DNA from: Pseudomonas schmalbachii
GTDB taxonomy: Bacteria > Pseudomonadota > Gammaproteobacteria > Pseudomonadales > Pseudomonadaceae
Length of the DNA: 64,000 nucleotides
NCBI RefSeq assembly: GCF_017589465.1
Contig: NZ_JAELYA010000010.1
Location: 1 to 64,000 of the forward strand
Direction: 5' to 3'
Positions 28,399-38,977 of the stretch are shown here, piece after piece (positions within the stretch are counted from its first letter, which is position 1; every line of letters begins with the position of its first letter). The notes under the pieces were generated by a model. That model did not search any database, was not told where the DNA came from, and saw nothing but the letters and a program-made list of their open reading frames with translations. A program made the position numbers and the translations under genes.

Positions 28399-30081
28399 TC
28401 AGCGGATATGCACGTAGGTGCCGGGTGCGGCCTCCATCGGCGGGTATTCTGCGTTGCCCAGCTCCAGGCTCACCGTGCGCCGCTCGCCGGAGCGTTCCTG
28501 CAGCCACTCCAGCCACATCGGCCACCAGCTGCCGTCGTGGCGCTGGGCGTCGTAGTACCAGGCGCGCGGGTCGGAACTCAGCTTGCCGTTCTCGAAGAAG
28601 CACGCTTTGGGGTTGCCCGGCGGGTTGAGGATGGCCTGGATATGCCCGCTGTTGGACAGCACGAAGCGCTTGTCGCCGCCCATCAGCAGGGCGGAGCGGT
28701 ACACCGAGTCCCACGGGGTGATGTGGTCGGTGATGCCGGCGACGTGGAAGCTGTCCACCGCGACCTTCTGCAGGTCGATCGGCGTGCCGTTGACCTCCAT
28801 GGCGCCCGGCCGGTTCAGCGGGTTGTGCTTGAAGAAGTCGAGGAAGTCGCCGTGCAGGGCGGCCGGCAGGCGGGTGTTGTCGTTGTTCCAGTAGAGGATG
28901 TCGAACGCCGGCGGCTGCTTGCCGAGCAGATAGTTGTTGACCCAGTAGTTCCACACCAGGTCGTTGGGGCGCATCCAGGCGAACACCCGCGCCATGTCGC
29001 GGCCGTCCAGCACGCCCTGCTGGTAGGAGCGGCGCTTGCTGGTTTCCAGCGTCTGCTCGTCGGCGAACAGCGCGGCCGGGCTTTCCACCTGGCTGTCGAG
29101 CAGGCTGACCAGGTAGGTGGCGCTGGCGATCTTGCGCAGTTGCCGGCGCGCCTGCAGATGGCCCTGCAGCGCCGCCATGGTCAGGCCGCCGGAGCAGGCG
29201 CCCATCAGGTTGACGCTGCGGCTGCCGCTGATCGAGCGGCACGCCTCGATGGCTTCGTCGACGGCCTTCACGTAGGTGGACAGGCCCCATTCGCGATGCC
29301 GCGCATCCGGGTTGCGCCAACTGATCATGAACAGCTGGATGTTGTTCTTCAGCGCGTACTGCACGAAGCTTTTTTCCGGCGACAGATCGAAGATGTAGAA
29401 CTTGTTGATCTGCGGCGGCACCACCAGCAGCGGCTTGGCGTGCAGGTATTCGCCCAGCGGCTTGTACTGGATCAGCTCCAGCACCTCGTTGCGGAATACC
29501 ACCGCGCCCGGCGTGGTGGCGATGTTCCTGCCCACCTCGAAGGCCGTCTTGTCCACCTGGCTGGGCATGCCGCCGTTGTGCCGCAGGTCGTCGAGCAGAT
29601 GGCGCGCGCCCTTGACCAGGCTCATGCCGCCGGTATTGAACAGCTCCTTCACCGCCAGCGGGTTGGCCAGGCTGTTCGACGGCGACATCGCATCGGTGAG
29701 CAGCGACAGCAGGAAGCGCGAGCGGGTGCGGTCGTCCTGGTCCAGGTTGCTTTCGTCGATCCAGGCCTGCAACTGCTTCTGCCAGGCCAGGTAGCCCTGC
29801 AGGGTGCGCCGGTAGACCGGGTTGAGCCGCCAGGACGGGTCCTGGAAGCGCGCGTCCTGCGGATTGGGCTGCAGCTCCGAGTCGCCGAGCAGCACCTTGC
29901 CCATCTGCTTGCCGAGGGCCGCCAGGTGACGCGCGCTGTGCAGCGGCTGGCGCACGCCCTGCAGTGCGAGCAGGCGCATGGTGGACAGCAGGTCCTTGCC
30001 GCGCAGGCCGACGATGGCGTTCTGCGCATTCATGAAGTCGGCCTGGGCGTGGACGCTATCGGACTGGGGCTTTTCTCGCAT
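28399..30081 (-). CDS. phaC2: PhaC2, class II polyhydroxyalkanoate synthase
   Basis: The 560-residue product polymerises (R)-3-hydroxyacyl-CoA of medium chain length. The lipase-like box reads MGACSGG with the nucleophile at Cys296. The Asp and His of the triad are in GITDHITPWDS and SNSGHIQAIL. It is clearly paralogous to PhaC1 at 31309 (shared VVPPQINKFYIFDLSPEKS). GGAGAG lies 7 bases before the ATG. The 220 bases between phaZ and phaC2 show no gene and could hold an internal promoter. Confidence 0.96.
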   Translation of the reverse strand: MREKPQSDSVHAQADFMNAQNAIVGLRGKDLLSTMRLLALQGVRQPLHSARHLAALGKQMGKVLLGDSELQPNPQDARFQDPSWRLNPVYRRTLQGYLAWQKQLQAWIDESNLDQDDRTRSRFLLSLLTDAMSPSNSLANPLAVKELFNTGGMSLVKGARHLLDDLRHNGGMPSQVDKTAFEVGRNIATTPGAVVFRNEVLELIQYKPLGEYLHAKPLLVVPPQINKFYIFDLSPEKSFVQYALKNNIQLFMISWRNPDARHREWGLSTYVKAVDEAIEACRSISGSRSVNLMGACSGGLTMAALQGHLQARRQLRKIASATYLVSLLDSQVESPAALFADEQTLETSKRRSYQQGVLDGRDMARVFAWMRPNDLVWNYWVNNYLLGKQPPAFDILYWNNDNTRLPAALHGDFLDFFKHNPLNRPGAMEVNGTPIDLQKVAVDSFHVAGITDHITPWDSVYRSALLMGGDKRFVLSNSGHIQAILNPPGNPKACFFENGKLSSDPRAWYYDAQRHDGSWWPMWLEWLQERSGERRTVSLELGNAEYPPMEAAPGTYVHIR

Positions 30082-30301
30082 CTGCAGCTCTCCGTGAAGG
30101 GACCGTCGTTATCCGGGTCCAGCAAGGCCTGTACCAGAACTCGCGACGGCGCCTTGCAGAGCGCTGCCAACGCGGCTGCCAGTCCGGTGCTTGCCCTGTT
30201 CGTGAACGATCGAGGATGCCTTCGCACCATTACGATGCGATGACATCCGGAACCGTCCAGAGTAGTGCAGTGTTGCGCGGGCGACAGCGAATCAGCAGTT
30301 G

Positions 30302-31312
30302 CTAGCTCACCCGGGGCACGAACGGACGCGGATGCATCACCGCGCGCTGCCGTTCTTCGGTGAGGAATTTCATGATGATCGGCGCCACCGTTTCGGCGCG
30401 GGTGATGAGGAACAGGTGGCCGTCATCGATCACGTGCAGCTCGGCATTGGGGATGCGCCAGGCGATCATGCGCATGTTGATCAGCGGGATGATCGGGTCG
30501 TCGTCGCCGGCCAGCACCAGGGTCGGCTGGCGGATCTTGTGCAGCCAGTGGAAGCTGGTCCAGCCGAGGCCGGCGAACAGCTGCCAGTAGTAGCCGAGCT
30601 TGCCGCCCGAGCGCACCTTGCTGGCGAACGTCAGGGCCAGCTTGGGGTCGCGGCGGAAGCCGCCGCCGTAGATGTCCGGTGCGATGCGTGCGCCGTACGA
30701 CGGCTGGATGTAGCGCCGCGGGCTGGCCATGCGTATCAGCACCTTCGGCCGGCCGGGAACCATCACGGCGCCGGCGGCGGTGGCGGCGAGGATCAGCTTC
30801 TTGCAGCGTTCCGGGTAGTCGTGGGCGAACTGCTGGGCCAGCGCGCCGCCCCAGGACACGCCGATCGCCGTGACCTGGCCGTAGTCCAGGTAATCCAGCA
30901 TGCGCGCCACCAGCTTGGCCAGGCCGGGGAAGCGGTAGGGCGAACTGGGGGTCGACGAGCCGCCGACCCCGGGCACGTCGAAGGCGATCACTTCGAGTTC
31001 CGGGTCCAGCGCGGCGACGAAGGGAAACACCAGCTCCAGGTTGGCGCCGATGCCGTTGAAGATCAGCAGCGGGGTCATGTGCGACTTGCCCGGCCGCACG
31101 GCGGTGCGGATGCTCTGCCCGTCGAGTTCGATGGTGCGGAAGGCGAACGGCTGCGGATGAATGCCGGCCTTGACCGCAGCGGGCTCGGCCGGTTCGCTGC
31201 GGGGCTTCCTTCTGTTCCGCGGCGCTGCCGGCGCGGCTGCGGCGAATGAATCCGCCGCAGCCTCGGAAATGGCCGTGATCATCGGGTTTTCGTTGGGCAT
31301 GTCTGTCTTCAT
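30302..31312 (-). CDS. phaZ: PhaZ, intracellular medium-chain PHA depolymerase with extended N-terminus
   Basis: PhaZ is an alpha/beta hydrolase that breaks down stored polyester. The nucleophile is in GVSWGGALAQQ, the Asp in LAGDDDPIIP and the His in DDGHLFLITRA. From HPQPFAFRTIELDGQSIRTA onward it matches the usual family of about 283-285 residues. Ahead of it is an extra stretch of about 50 residues rich in Ala, Pro and charged residues. The start at 31312 overlaps the phaC1 stop as ATGA, giving 336 residues; starts at 31300 or the next Met would shorten it slightly. No ATG or GTG is visible at the canonical start position. Confidence 0.92.
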   Translation of the reverse strand: MKTDMPNENPMITAISEAAADSFAAAAPAAPRNRRKPRSEPAEPAAVKAGIHPQPFAFRTIELDGQSIRTAVRPGKSHMTPLLIFNGIGANLELVFPFVAALDPELEVIAFDVPGVGGSSTPSSPYRFPGLAKLVARMLDYLDYGQVTAIGVSWGGALAQQFAHDYPERCKKLILAATAAGAVMVPGRPKVLIRMASPRRYIQPSYGARIAPDIYGGGFRRDPKLALTFASKVRSGGKLGYYWQLFAGLGWTSFHWLHKIRQPTLVLAGDDDPIIPLINMRMIAWRIPNAELHVIDDGHLFLITRAETVAPIIMKFLTEERQRAVMHPRPFVPRVS

Positions 31313-32988
31313 CGTTCGTGCACGTAGGTTCCGGGTGATGCCTCGGCTGCCGTATGAGTATGGCTGCCGAGACTGGTCGGTGCCTCTTTGGTGGCGCCGG
31401 AGCGCGCGGTCACCCACGCCTGCCAATGCAGCCACCAGGAATCGGCATGTTTACTGGCGTTTTCCTGCCAGGTCTTCGGGTCGGCCGATACTTCCGGGCC
31501 GGTCATGAACCGCGCCTTGGGATTGCCCGGCGGGTTGAGGATGCTCTGGATGTGCCCGCTGTTGGACAGGATGAACTCGCACTTGCCGCCGAGCAGGCGG
31601 GCCGAGCGGTAGCAGGCTTCCCACGGCGTGATGTGGTCGTTCAGCCCGGCCACGCAATAGAAATCGCAGGTGACCTGCCTGAGGTCGATCGGCGTGCCGC
31701 TCACCTCCAGCGCGCCGGGGCGGCTCAGCGGGTTGCTCTTGAACATTTCCACCAGCTCGCCGTGCAGGGCGGCGGGCAGGCGGGTGGTGTCGTTGTTCCA
31801 GAACAGGATGTCGAACGCCGGCGGTTCGTTGCCAAGCAGGTAGTTGTTGACCCAGTAGTTCCAGATCAGGTCGTTCGGGCGCATCCAGGCGAACACCTTG
31901 GCCATGTCCTTGCCTTCCAGCACGCCGGCCTGGTACGAGCGGCGCTTGGCCGCTTCCAGGGTCTTCTCGTCGGCGAACAGCGCGACCTGGGTGTCCAGCT
32001 CGAAGTCGAGCACGCTGACCATCTGGGTGAAGGCGTGCACCTTGTTCTCGCCGAGGGCGGCGTAGTGGCCGAGCAGGGTGACCGTGGTGATCCCGCCGGA
32101 GCAGGCGCCGAGCATGTTCAGGTCGGGGCTGCCGGTGATCTCCAGGACCACGTCGACGGCTTCCTTGAGCGCTTCGATATAGGTGGTCAGGCCCCATTCG
32201 CGCTGCGACTTGGTCGGGTTGCGCCAACTGATGATGAAGGTCTGCAGGCCGCTCTGCAGGCTGAAGCGCGCCAGGCTCTTCTCCGGCGACAGGTCGAATA
32301 CGTAGAACTTGTTGATCTGCGGCGGCACCACCAGCAGCGGGCGCTCGTGCACCGTCTCGGTGAACGGCTTGTACTGGATCAGCTCCAGCACGTCGTTGCG
32401 GAATACCACCGCGCCTTCGGTGGTCGCCAGGTTCTTGCCGACCTCGAAGGCGTCCATGTTCACCTGGCTGGGCATGCCGCCGTTGTTGACCAGGTCCTTG
32501 GCCAGGTGGGTCAGGCCATCGAGCAGGCTCTTGCCGCCGGTCTCGAAGAAGCGCTTGACCGCCGCCGGGTTGCTCAGGGTGTTGGTCGGCGACATCGCCT
32601 CGGTCATCAGGCTGATGATGAACTGGCCCCGGCTGATGTCTTCCGCCGGCAGGTCGCTGTCGGCCATCCAGTTCTGCAGTTCCCCGCGCCAGGCCAGGTA
32701 GGTCTGCATGTAGCGGCGGTACAGCGGATTGTTGCTCCAGGCCGGGTCGGCGAAGCGGCGATCTTCGTTGCCCGGGCGCAATTTCGAGGTGCCGAGCAGC
32801 ACGTTCTTCAGTTCGACGCCGAGGCGGGTCGCATGCTTGGCGCTGTGGAACGGCTGCCTGATCGCCTGCAGCAGCACCATACGGGCAGAAGTAAGCAGAT
32901 CCTTGCCGCGCACACCGATCACCGGATTGAGGTTCAGGGTGCTTTCCGCGGCCTGCTGGGACAGTCCGTTGTTGTTCTTCTGGGTCAT
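31309..32988 (-). CDS. phaC1: PhaC1, class II polyhydroxyalkanoate synthase
   Basis: The 559-residue product begins MTQKNNNGLSQQAAESTLNL, matching P. aeruginosa PhaC1 in start and length. The catalytic cysteine is Cys296 in LGACSGGITTV; the Asp and His lie in GLNDHITPWEA and SNSGHIQSIL. It is the first gene of phaC1-phaZ-phaC2-phaD. The frame stays open upstream, but the ATG at 32988 is the family start. A -24/-12 type promoter is visible about 310 bases upstream (33297-33312). Confidence 0.97.
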   Translation of the reverse strand: MTQKNNNGLSQQAAESTLNLNPVIGVRGKDLLTSARMVLLQAIRQPFHSAKHATRLGVELKNVLLGTSKLRPGNEDRRFADPAWSNNPLYRRYMQTYLAWRGELQNWMADSDLPAEDISRGQFIISLMTEAMSPTNTLSNPAAVKRFFETGGKSLLDGLTHLAKDLVNNGGMPSQVNMDAFEVGKNLATTEGAVVFRNDVLELIQYKPFTETVHERPLLVVPPQINKFYVFDLSPEKSLARFSLQSGLQTFIISWRNPTKSQREWGLTTYIEALKEAVDVVLEITGSPDLNMLGACSGGITTVTLLGHYAALGENKVHAFTQMVSVLDFELDTQVALFADEKTLEAAKRRSYQAGVLEGKDMAKVFAWMRPNDLIWNYWVNNYLLGNEPPAFDILFWNNDTTRLPAALHGELVEMFKSNPLSRPGALEVSGTPIDLRQVTCDFYCVAGLNDHITPWEACYRSARLLGGKCEFILSNSGHIQSILNPPGNPKARFMTGPEVSADPKTWQENASKHADSWWLHWQAWVTARSGATKEAPTSLGSHTHTAAEASPGTYVHER

Positions 32989-33361
32989 AGGCGATGCTCC
33001 ATGGTCCTGAGACCGATACCGGCGGATTGCATCTCGATGCATGTGGGGCCGGGTATCGCTCGGGTTGACGGATCGCCTGGTGCGTCGCTGTTGCCAGGGC
33101 AGCAGCAGTGCGTCGTGGTGCACTGATCTGGTCAGCTGTTCGGCAGCGACTGCACGCAAGCGGATAAGGCATCGAACCCTGTACGACAGTATGGCGCGAA
33201 GGATTAGAAAACGCGCCCTAGCGAAGGCCGCGGATCGAATCGCCGTGCCCTGTTTTCGTGCAGGCTCGTGCTGTATTCAGTTTCCGCGTGAAATGTTGCA
33301 AATGACGTGCCCTGCATGGATGCATGGCAGAAATGGGAGGGAAGCCCGCCGAACGGCAGCT
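32989..33361. other. 373-base promoter region upstream of phaC1
   Basis: No gene is seen on either strand. The stretch lies between the start of phaC1 and the stop of the DUF971 gene, both on the minus strand. It contains the sigma-54-like site at 33297-33312. I could not identify a PhaD operator or a convincing sigma-70 promoter by eye. Confidence 0.7.
33297..33312 (-). promoter_or_regulatory. Putative sigma-54 (-24/-12) promoter for phaC1
   Basis: On the minus strand the sequence is GGGCACGTCATTTGCA. The invariant GG and GC are separated by the required 10 bases, and it agrees well with TGGCAC-N5-TTGCA. Medium-chain PHA synthesis in P. aeruginosa is known to depend on RpoN, which supports the assignment. 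Confidence 0.65.
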
Positions 33362-33736
33362 TCAGAGCATCAGTTTGACCACGGATTCCGCCGGATCGCG
33401 GGACTTGCCGGCCTTGTGCAGCTCGGCGAGGTATTCATCCCACAGCTGCTCCTGGCGGGTACACAGCTGGTAGAGGTAGTCCCAGGTGTACAGGCCGCTG
33501 TCGTGGCCGTCGTCGAAGGTCAGCTTGAGCGCGTACTGACCGGCCGGTTCGAGGGCGTTCAAGCCGACGTTGAGCTTGCCGTACTGCAGGATCGGATTGC
33601 CGTGGCCCTGGACTTCCGCCGAAGGCGAATGCACCCGGAGGAATTCGGCGCTCAGGCTGTAGCGCTCGCCGGGGCCGTATTCCAGCTCCAGGGTTTTCGA
33701 GGCTTTGTGCAGCTTGATCGCGGTTGGCAGGCGCAT
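33362..33736 (-). CDS. DUF971 (gamma-butyrobetaine hydroxylase N-terminal-like) protein
   Basis: The 124-residue protein carries a single DUF971 domain: KLHKASKTLELEYGPGERYS near the start and HDSGLYTWDYLYQLCTRQE, the characteristic HxxGxYxWxYL motif, near residue 77-95. In eukaryotic gamma-butyrobetaine hydroxylases the related domain binds zinc; bacterial stand-alone copies have no settled function. It sits between phaC1 and hslU on the minus strand, as in other Pseudomonas, with a REP doublet separating it from hslU. Confidence 0.85.
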   Translation of the reverse strand: MRLPTAIKLHKASKTLELEYGPGERYSLSAEFLRVHSPSAEVQGHGNPILQYGKLNVGLNALEPAGQYALKLTFDDGHDSGLYTWDYLYQLCTRQEQLWDEYLAELHKAGKSRDPAESVVKLML

Positions 33737-33762
33737 CGCAGGGGTTCCGGGAGTGGGCTTTT

Positions 33763-33828
33763 TATAGGAGCCAGCTTGCTGGCGATCGAAGCCCCGGGAA
33801 GAGCTTCGCCAGCAAGCTGGCTTCTACA
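33763..33828. repeat. REP doublet, family B, between hslU and the DUF971 gene
   Basis: ATAGGAGCCAGCTTGCTGGC and the inverse GCCAGCAAGCTGGCTTCTAC are separated by about 25 bases. This is the second copy of the family seen at 16746-16835. Confidence 0.9.
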
Positions 33829-33850
33829 GGTTGGTTCGTCGGGCGCTCCT

Positions 33851-35191
33851 TTACAGGATATACCGCGACAGATCCTCGTCCTGCGCCAGTTCGCCCAGAT
33901 GCCCGTTCACGTAATCGGCATCGATGCGGATCGGCTGGCCGTCGTGCTTGCTGGCCAGATCGGCGGCGTCGAACGAGACTTCTTCCAGCAGGCGTTCCAG
34001 CAGCGTGTGCAGGCGGCGCGCACCGATGTTCTCGGTCTTCTCGTTGACCTGGTAGGCGATCTCGGCCAGGCGCTTGATGGCGTCCGGCGCGAACTCGATA
34101 TCCAGGCCCTCGGTCTTCAGCAGCGCGGTGTACTGCTCGGTCAGCGAGGCGTGCGGCTCGGTGAGGATGCGCTCGAAGTCGCTTGGCGTCAGCGCCTTCA
34201 GCTCGACGCGGATCGGCAGGCGGCCCTGCAGTTCCGGCACCAGGTCGCTCGGCTTGGACAGGTGGAACGCGCCGGAGGCGATGAACAGGATGTGGTCGGT
34301 CTTCACCATGCCCAGCTTGGTATTCACCGTGCAGCCTTCGATCAGCGGCAGCAGGTCGCGCTGCACACCCTCGCGGGACACGTCGGCGCCGCCGGCATTG
34401 GCGCGCTTGGCGATCTTGTCGATCTCGTCGATGAAGACGATGCCGTTCTGCTCCACCGCCTCCAGGGCGCGGCCCTTGAGGTCCTCTTCATTGACCAGGC
34501 GCGCGGCTTCCTCGTCGCGGATCAGCTTCATGGCCTCGGCGACCTTCAACTTGCGGGTCTTGCGCTTGCCTTTGCCCATGTTGGAGAACAGGTTCTGCAA
34601 CTGGCTGGTCATTTCCTCCATGCCAGGCGGGGCCATGATTTCCACGCCGGCCGGCACGTCGGCGACCTCGATATCGATTTCCTTGTCGTCCAACTGGCCT
34701 TCGCGCAGGCGCTTGCGGAACAGCTGGCGGGTGTTGGAGTCCTCGCGCGCCGGCTCGTCGCCGAAGTTGCCAGTGCGTGCCGGCGGCAGCAGGGCATCGA
34801 GGATGCGATCTTCGGCGGCGTCTTCGGCGCGGTATTTGACCTTCTGGATTTCCTGCTCGCGCAGCATCTTGATCGCCGCATCGGCGAGATCGCGGACGAT
34901 GGATTCCACATCGCGGCCGACGTAGCCGACCTCGGTGAACTTGGTCGCTTCCACCTTGATGAACGGTGCATTCGCCAGACGTGCCAGGCGGCGGGCGATC
35001 TCGGTCTTGCCGACACCGGTCGGGCCGATCATCAGGATGTTCTTCGGCGTCACCTCGGCGCGCAGCTCGGCGGGGAGCTGCATGCGCCGCCAGCGGTTGC
35101 GCAGGGCGATGGCCACGGCGCGCTTGGCGTCGTCCTGGCCGATGATGTGGCGGTTGAGTTCGTGAACGATCTCGCGGGGCGTCATGGACAT
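33851..35191 (-). CDS. hslU: HslU (ClpY), AAA+ ATPase subunit of the HslUV protease
   Basis: HslU unfolds substrates for the HslV peptidase. The 446-residue product begins [20 protein letters not shown]. It has Walker A (GPTGVGKTE, about residues 56-64), the pore loop GYVGRDVES, an inserted I-domain (about residues 110-240), Walker B ([13 protein letters not shown]) and a C-terminus ending DEDLSRYIL that docks into HslV. Unlike the usual tight hslV-hslU pair, 166 bases separate the two genes here and contain a long palindrome. Confidence 0.97.
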   Translation of the reverse strand: MSMTPREIVHELNRHIIGQDDAKRAVAIALRNRWRRMQLPAELRAEVTPKNILMIGPTGVGKTEIARRLARLANAPFIKVEATKFTEVGYVGRDVESIVRDLADAAIKMLREQEIQKVKYRAEDAAEDRILDALLPPARTGNFGDEPAREDSNTRQLFRKRLREGQLDDKEIDIEVADVPAGVEIMAPPGMEEMTSQLQNLFSNMGKGKRKTRKLKVAEAMKLIRDEEAARLVNEEDLKGRALEAVEQNGIVFIDEIDKIAKRANAGGADVSREGVQRDLLPLIEGCTVNTKLGMVKTDHILFIASGAFHLSKPSDLVPELQGRLPIRVELKALTPSDFERILTEPHASLTEQYTALLKTEGLDIEFAPDAIKRLAEIAYQVNEKTENIGARRLHTLLERLLEEVSFDAADLASKHDGQPIRIDADYVNGHLGELAQDEDLSRYIL

Positions 35192-35215
35192 AGGGTTACT
35201 CCGGAGCGACAGGCC

Positions 35216-35359
35216 AAAAATTCATTCCTGATCTGCTGCGCGTCGGCAGAACTGCGTTGAAAACGGATTCGGAATGCTCATTTGCAAGTGCAAACTCCGC
35301 TCCTTCATCCCTTTCCGCCTTGTTCTGCTCTAGCTCGCCAGATCATGAACAGAATTTTT
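35216..35359. repeat. 144-bp imperfect palindrome between hslV and hslU
   Basis: Two arms of 71 bases meet at the centre TTTGCA-AG-TGCAAA. When folded, both arms begin AAAAATTC and share GATCTG, GCAGAA and the closing TTTGCA at nearly equal spacing, with only single-base slips. Element length and structure differ from the REP doublets elsewhere in the window. Its right end supplies the TAA stop of hslV. It may fold into a long hairpin in the hslVU mRNA. Confidence 0.8.
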
Positions 35360-35888
35360 AAACGGCGCTGTCCTGCTCCTCGATGGTGAGATTCTGGTTG
35401 GTGAACACGCAGATCGAGCCGGCGATATTCAGTGCTTTCTCGGCGATCTCGCGGGCCGACAGTTCGGTGTTTTCCAGCAGCGCCATGGCCGCGGCCTGGG
35501 CGAAGCCGCCGCCGGAGCCCATGGCGATCAGACCGTGCTCGGGTTCGACCACGTCGCCGTTGCCGGTGATGATCAGCGAGGCGTCCTTGTTGGCGACCGC
35601 CAGCATGGCTTCCAGGCGGCTCAGCGAGCGGTCGGTGCGCCAGTCCTTCGCCAGCTCGACGGCAGCGCGCACCAGGTGGCCCTGATGTTTTTCCAATTGT
35701 TGCTCGAAGCGCTCGAAGAGGGTGAAGGCATCGGCGGTGGCGCCGGCAAAACCGGCCAGCACTTCACCGTGGTACAGGCGGCGGACTTTCTTCGCGTTGC
35801 CTTTCATCACGGTGTTGCCCAGGGAAACCTGGCCATCGCCGCCCATGACGACTTTGCCGTGGCGGCGTACGGAAACGATTGTGGTCAA
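35358..35888 (-). CDS. hslV: HslV (ClpQ), threonine peptidase subunit of the HslUV protease
   Basis: The 176-residue product is a proteasome-beta-like peptidase. After the initiator the sequence reads [20 protein letters not shown]; the first Thr becomes the catalytic nucleophile. [15 protein letters not shown] and [19 protein letters not shown] complete the family pattern. The start codon is TTG, with GGAG 9 bases upstream. The stop codon lies within the end of the 144-bp palindrome that separates it from hslU. A family D REP doublet lies between it and the SPOR gene. Confidence 0.96.
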   Translation of the reverse strand: MTTIVSVRRHGKVVMGGDGQVSLGNTVMKGNAKKVRRLYHGEVLAGFAGATADAFTLFERFEQQLEKHQGHLVRAAVELAKDWRTDRSLSRLEAMLAVANKDASLIITGNGDVVEPEHGLIAMGSGGGFAQAAAMALLENTELSAREIAEKALNIAGSICVFTNQNLTIEEQDSAV

Positions 35889-36016
35889 GGGAGTTACTCC
35901 ACACAGCGGGGCGAATTGCCCGAATGCAGAGTCAGATGGGGATGCGGGTGGCCGGGTTCAAGTCCCTGGGCGACGAGTGAGCATTTTTGATGGGAGTCCG
36001 GCTGGCGCGCGTAAAG

Positions 36017-36138
36017 CTCCCTCACCCTAACCCTCTCCCGAAGGGAGAGGGGACTGACCGGGTTGCCGGTTGGCACGGCATACATTCCCACGCCGAGGCG
36101 CCCCCTCTCCCGCTGGGAGAGGGTAGGGGTGAGGGTGG
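36017..36138. repeat. REP doublet, family D, upstream of hslV
   Basis: CTCCCTCACCCTAACCCTCT with CTCCCGAAGGGAG inside forms the left arm; the right arm ends GAGAGGGTAGGGGTGAGGGT. It ends 11 bases from the stop of the SPOR gene. Confidence 0.9.
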
Positions 36139-36149
36139 TCCAGGGTTCC

Positions 36150-36932
36150 TCAGCGATTCTGCCGCTGCTGCACCAGCACGTTGTTGAAACCGTTGGACGA
36201 CAGCTGCTTCTGCGCCTGGGATACCTTGCTGCGGTCGCCGTACGGGCCAACCATCACCCGATACCAGGTTTCCTCGCGCACGGTACCCGACTCCACCCGC
36301 GCGCTCTGTCCGAGCATGCTGATCTGCGCGCGCACGCGCTCGGCGTCGGCCTGCTTGCGGAACGAGCCGGCCTGCAGGAAGTACTGGGTGTTGGCCACCG
36401 CCGGCGGTGCTGCCGGCTTCGGCGGGGCGGCAGGTGTCGCCGCCTTGGCCTGAGCCGCTGCGGGCTGCGGCGGAGTGGCCGGCTTGACCACGGCCGGAGG
36501 CGGCGGCGTCTGCCCGCTGAGGGCGGCAAGGGCGCGCTGGGTGTCGATCTTCGCCGCTTCCTCGGCCGTCGCCACCACGGTCGGCGGCTGCACCGGCTGT
36601 GCCGGAGCCTGCGGCTTCGCCGGCACGGCTTCCGGCGGCACCACGACCTCCGATCCCGGGAGCAGCGTGTAGAAGTCGTACTTCGGCTTCACCGCGACAG
36701 GCGCGGGTTGCTGCTGCTGTGCCGGTTTGCCCTGGACGGCGGCGGGCTTCTGCTGTTCCGGCTTTTCCCGGCGCACTTCATTGCGCCCCGGTTCGAGCTT
36801 GGTGAGGAACATGATGAAGCCGCCGATGGCCAGTCCGGCGACCAGCCAGACCCAGCCGGGCACCGACGAGTTGCGTGCCGGCGCCTGGTAGCGGCTGGCG
36901 CCGCGCTTGGGAGCTGGTTTCTTCTTCGCCAT
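36150..36932 (-). CDS. SPOR-domain membrane protein (FtsN-like)
   Basis: The 260-residue protein has a short basic cytoplasmic start (MAKKKPAPKRGASRYQAPAR), one membrane helix (about residues 26-44, VWLVAGLAIGGFIMFLTKL), a long Pro/Ala-rich periplasmic linker and a C-terminal SPOR domain (about 180-255, NTQYFLQAGSFRKQADAERV). SPOR domains bind denuded glycan strands at the division septum. The plan resembles FtsN, but the essential periplasmic helices of FtsN cannot be confirmed by eye. It lies 6 bases downstream of argS, as in other Pseudomonas. Confidence 0.85.
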   Translation of the reverse strand: MAKKKPAPKRGASRYQAPARNSSVPGWVWLVAGLAIGGFIMFLTKLEPGRNEVRREKPEQQKPAAVQGKPAQQQQPAPVAVKPKYDFYTLLPGSEVVVPPEAVPAKPQAPAQPVQPPTVVATAEEAAKIDTQRALAALSGQTPPPPAVVKPATPPQPAAAQAKAATPAAPPKPAAPPAVANTQYFLQAGSFRKQADAERVRAQISMLGQSARVESGTVREETWYRVMVGPYGDRSKVSQAQKQLSSNGFNNVLVQQRQNR

Positions 36933-36938
36933 CGATGG

Positions 36939-38741
<1,803 letters not shown>

Positions 38742-38853
38742 TTATCCGTGGCCGGGCATGGCTTGCCAACCGCGGAGGAATTCTTGTCAGTCTGGCACGT
38801 GGGGGCGTGCAGTTCGGCTGATGAAGGTCAATGTAGATAAGGTGGCGGGGTTT

Positions 38854-38973
38854 GCCCTCACCCTAACCCTCTCCCGGTGGGAGAGGGAGCTGTGTGGTAT
38901 CGGGCGGAACACCAAGCTCCCCTGCCGCTTCGTATGACTCCCTCTCCCTCTGGGAGAGGGCTGGGGTGAGGGA
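38854..38973. repeat. REP doublet, family D, between argS and priA
   Basis: GCCCTCACCCTAACCCTCTC with CTCCCGGTGGGAG inside faces a right arm ending GGGAGAGGGCTGGGGTGAGG. It fills the middle of the 299-base gap upstream of argS and ends next to the priA stop. Confidence 0.9.
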
Positions 38974-38977
38974 CGTC

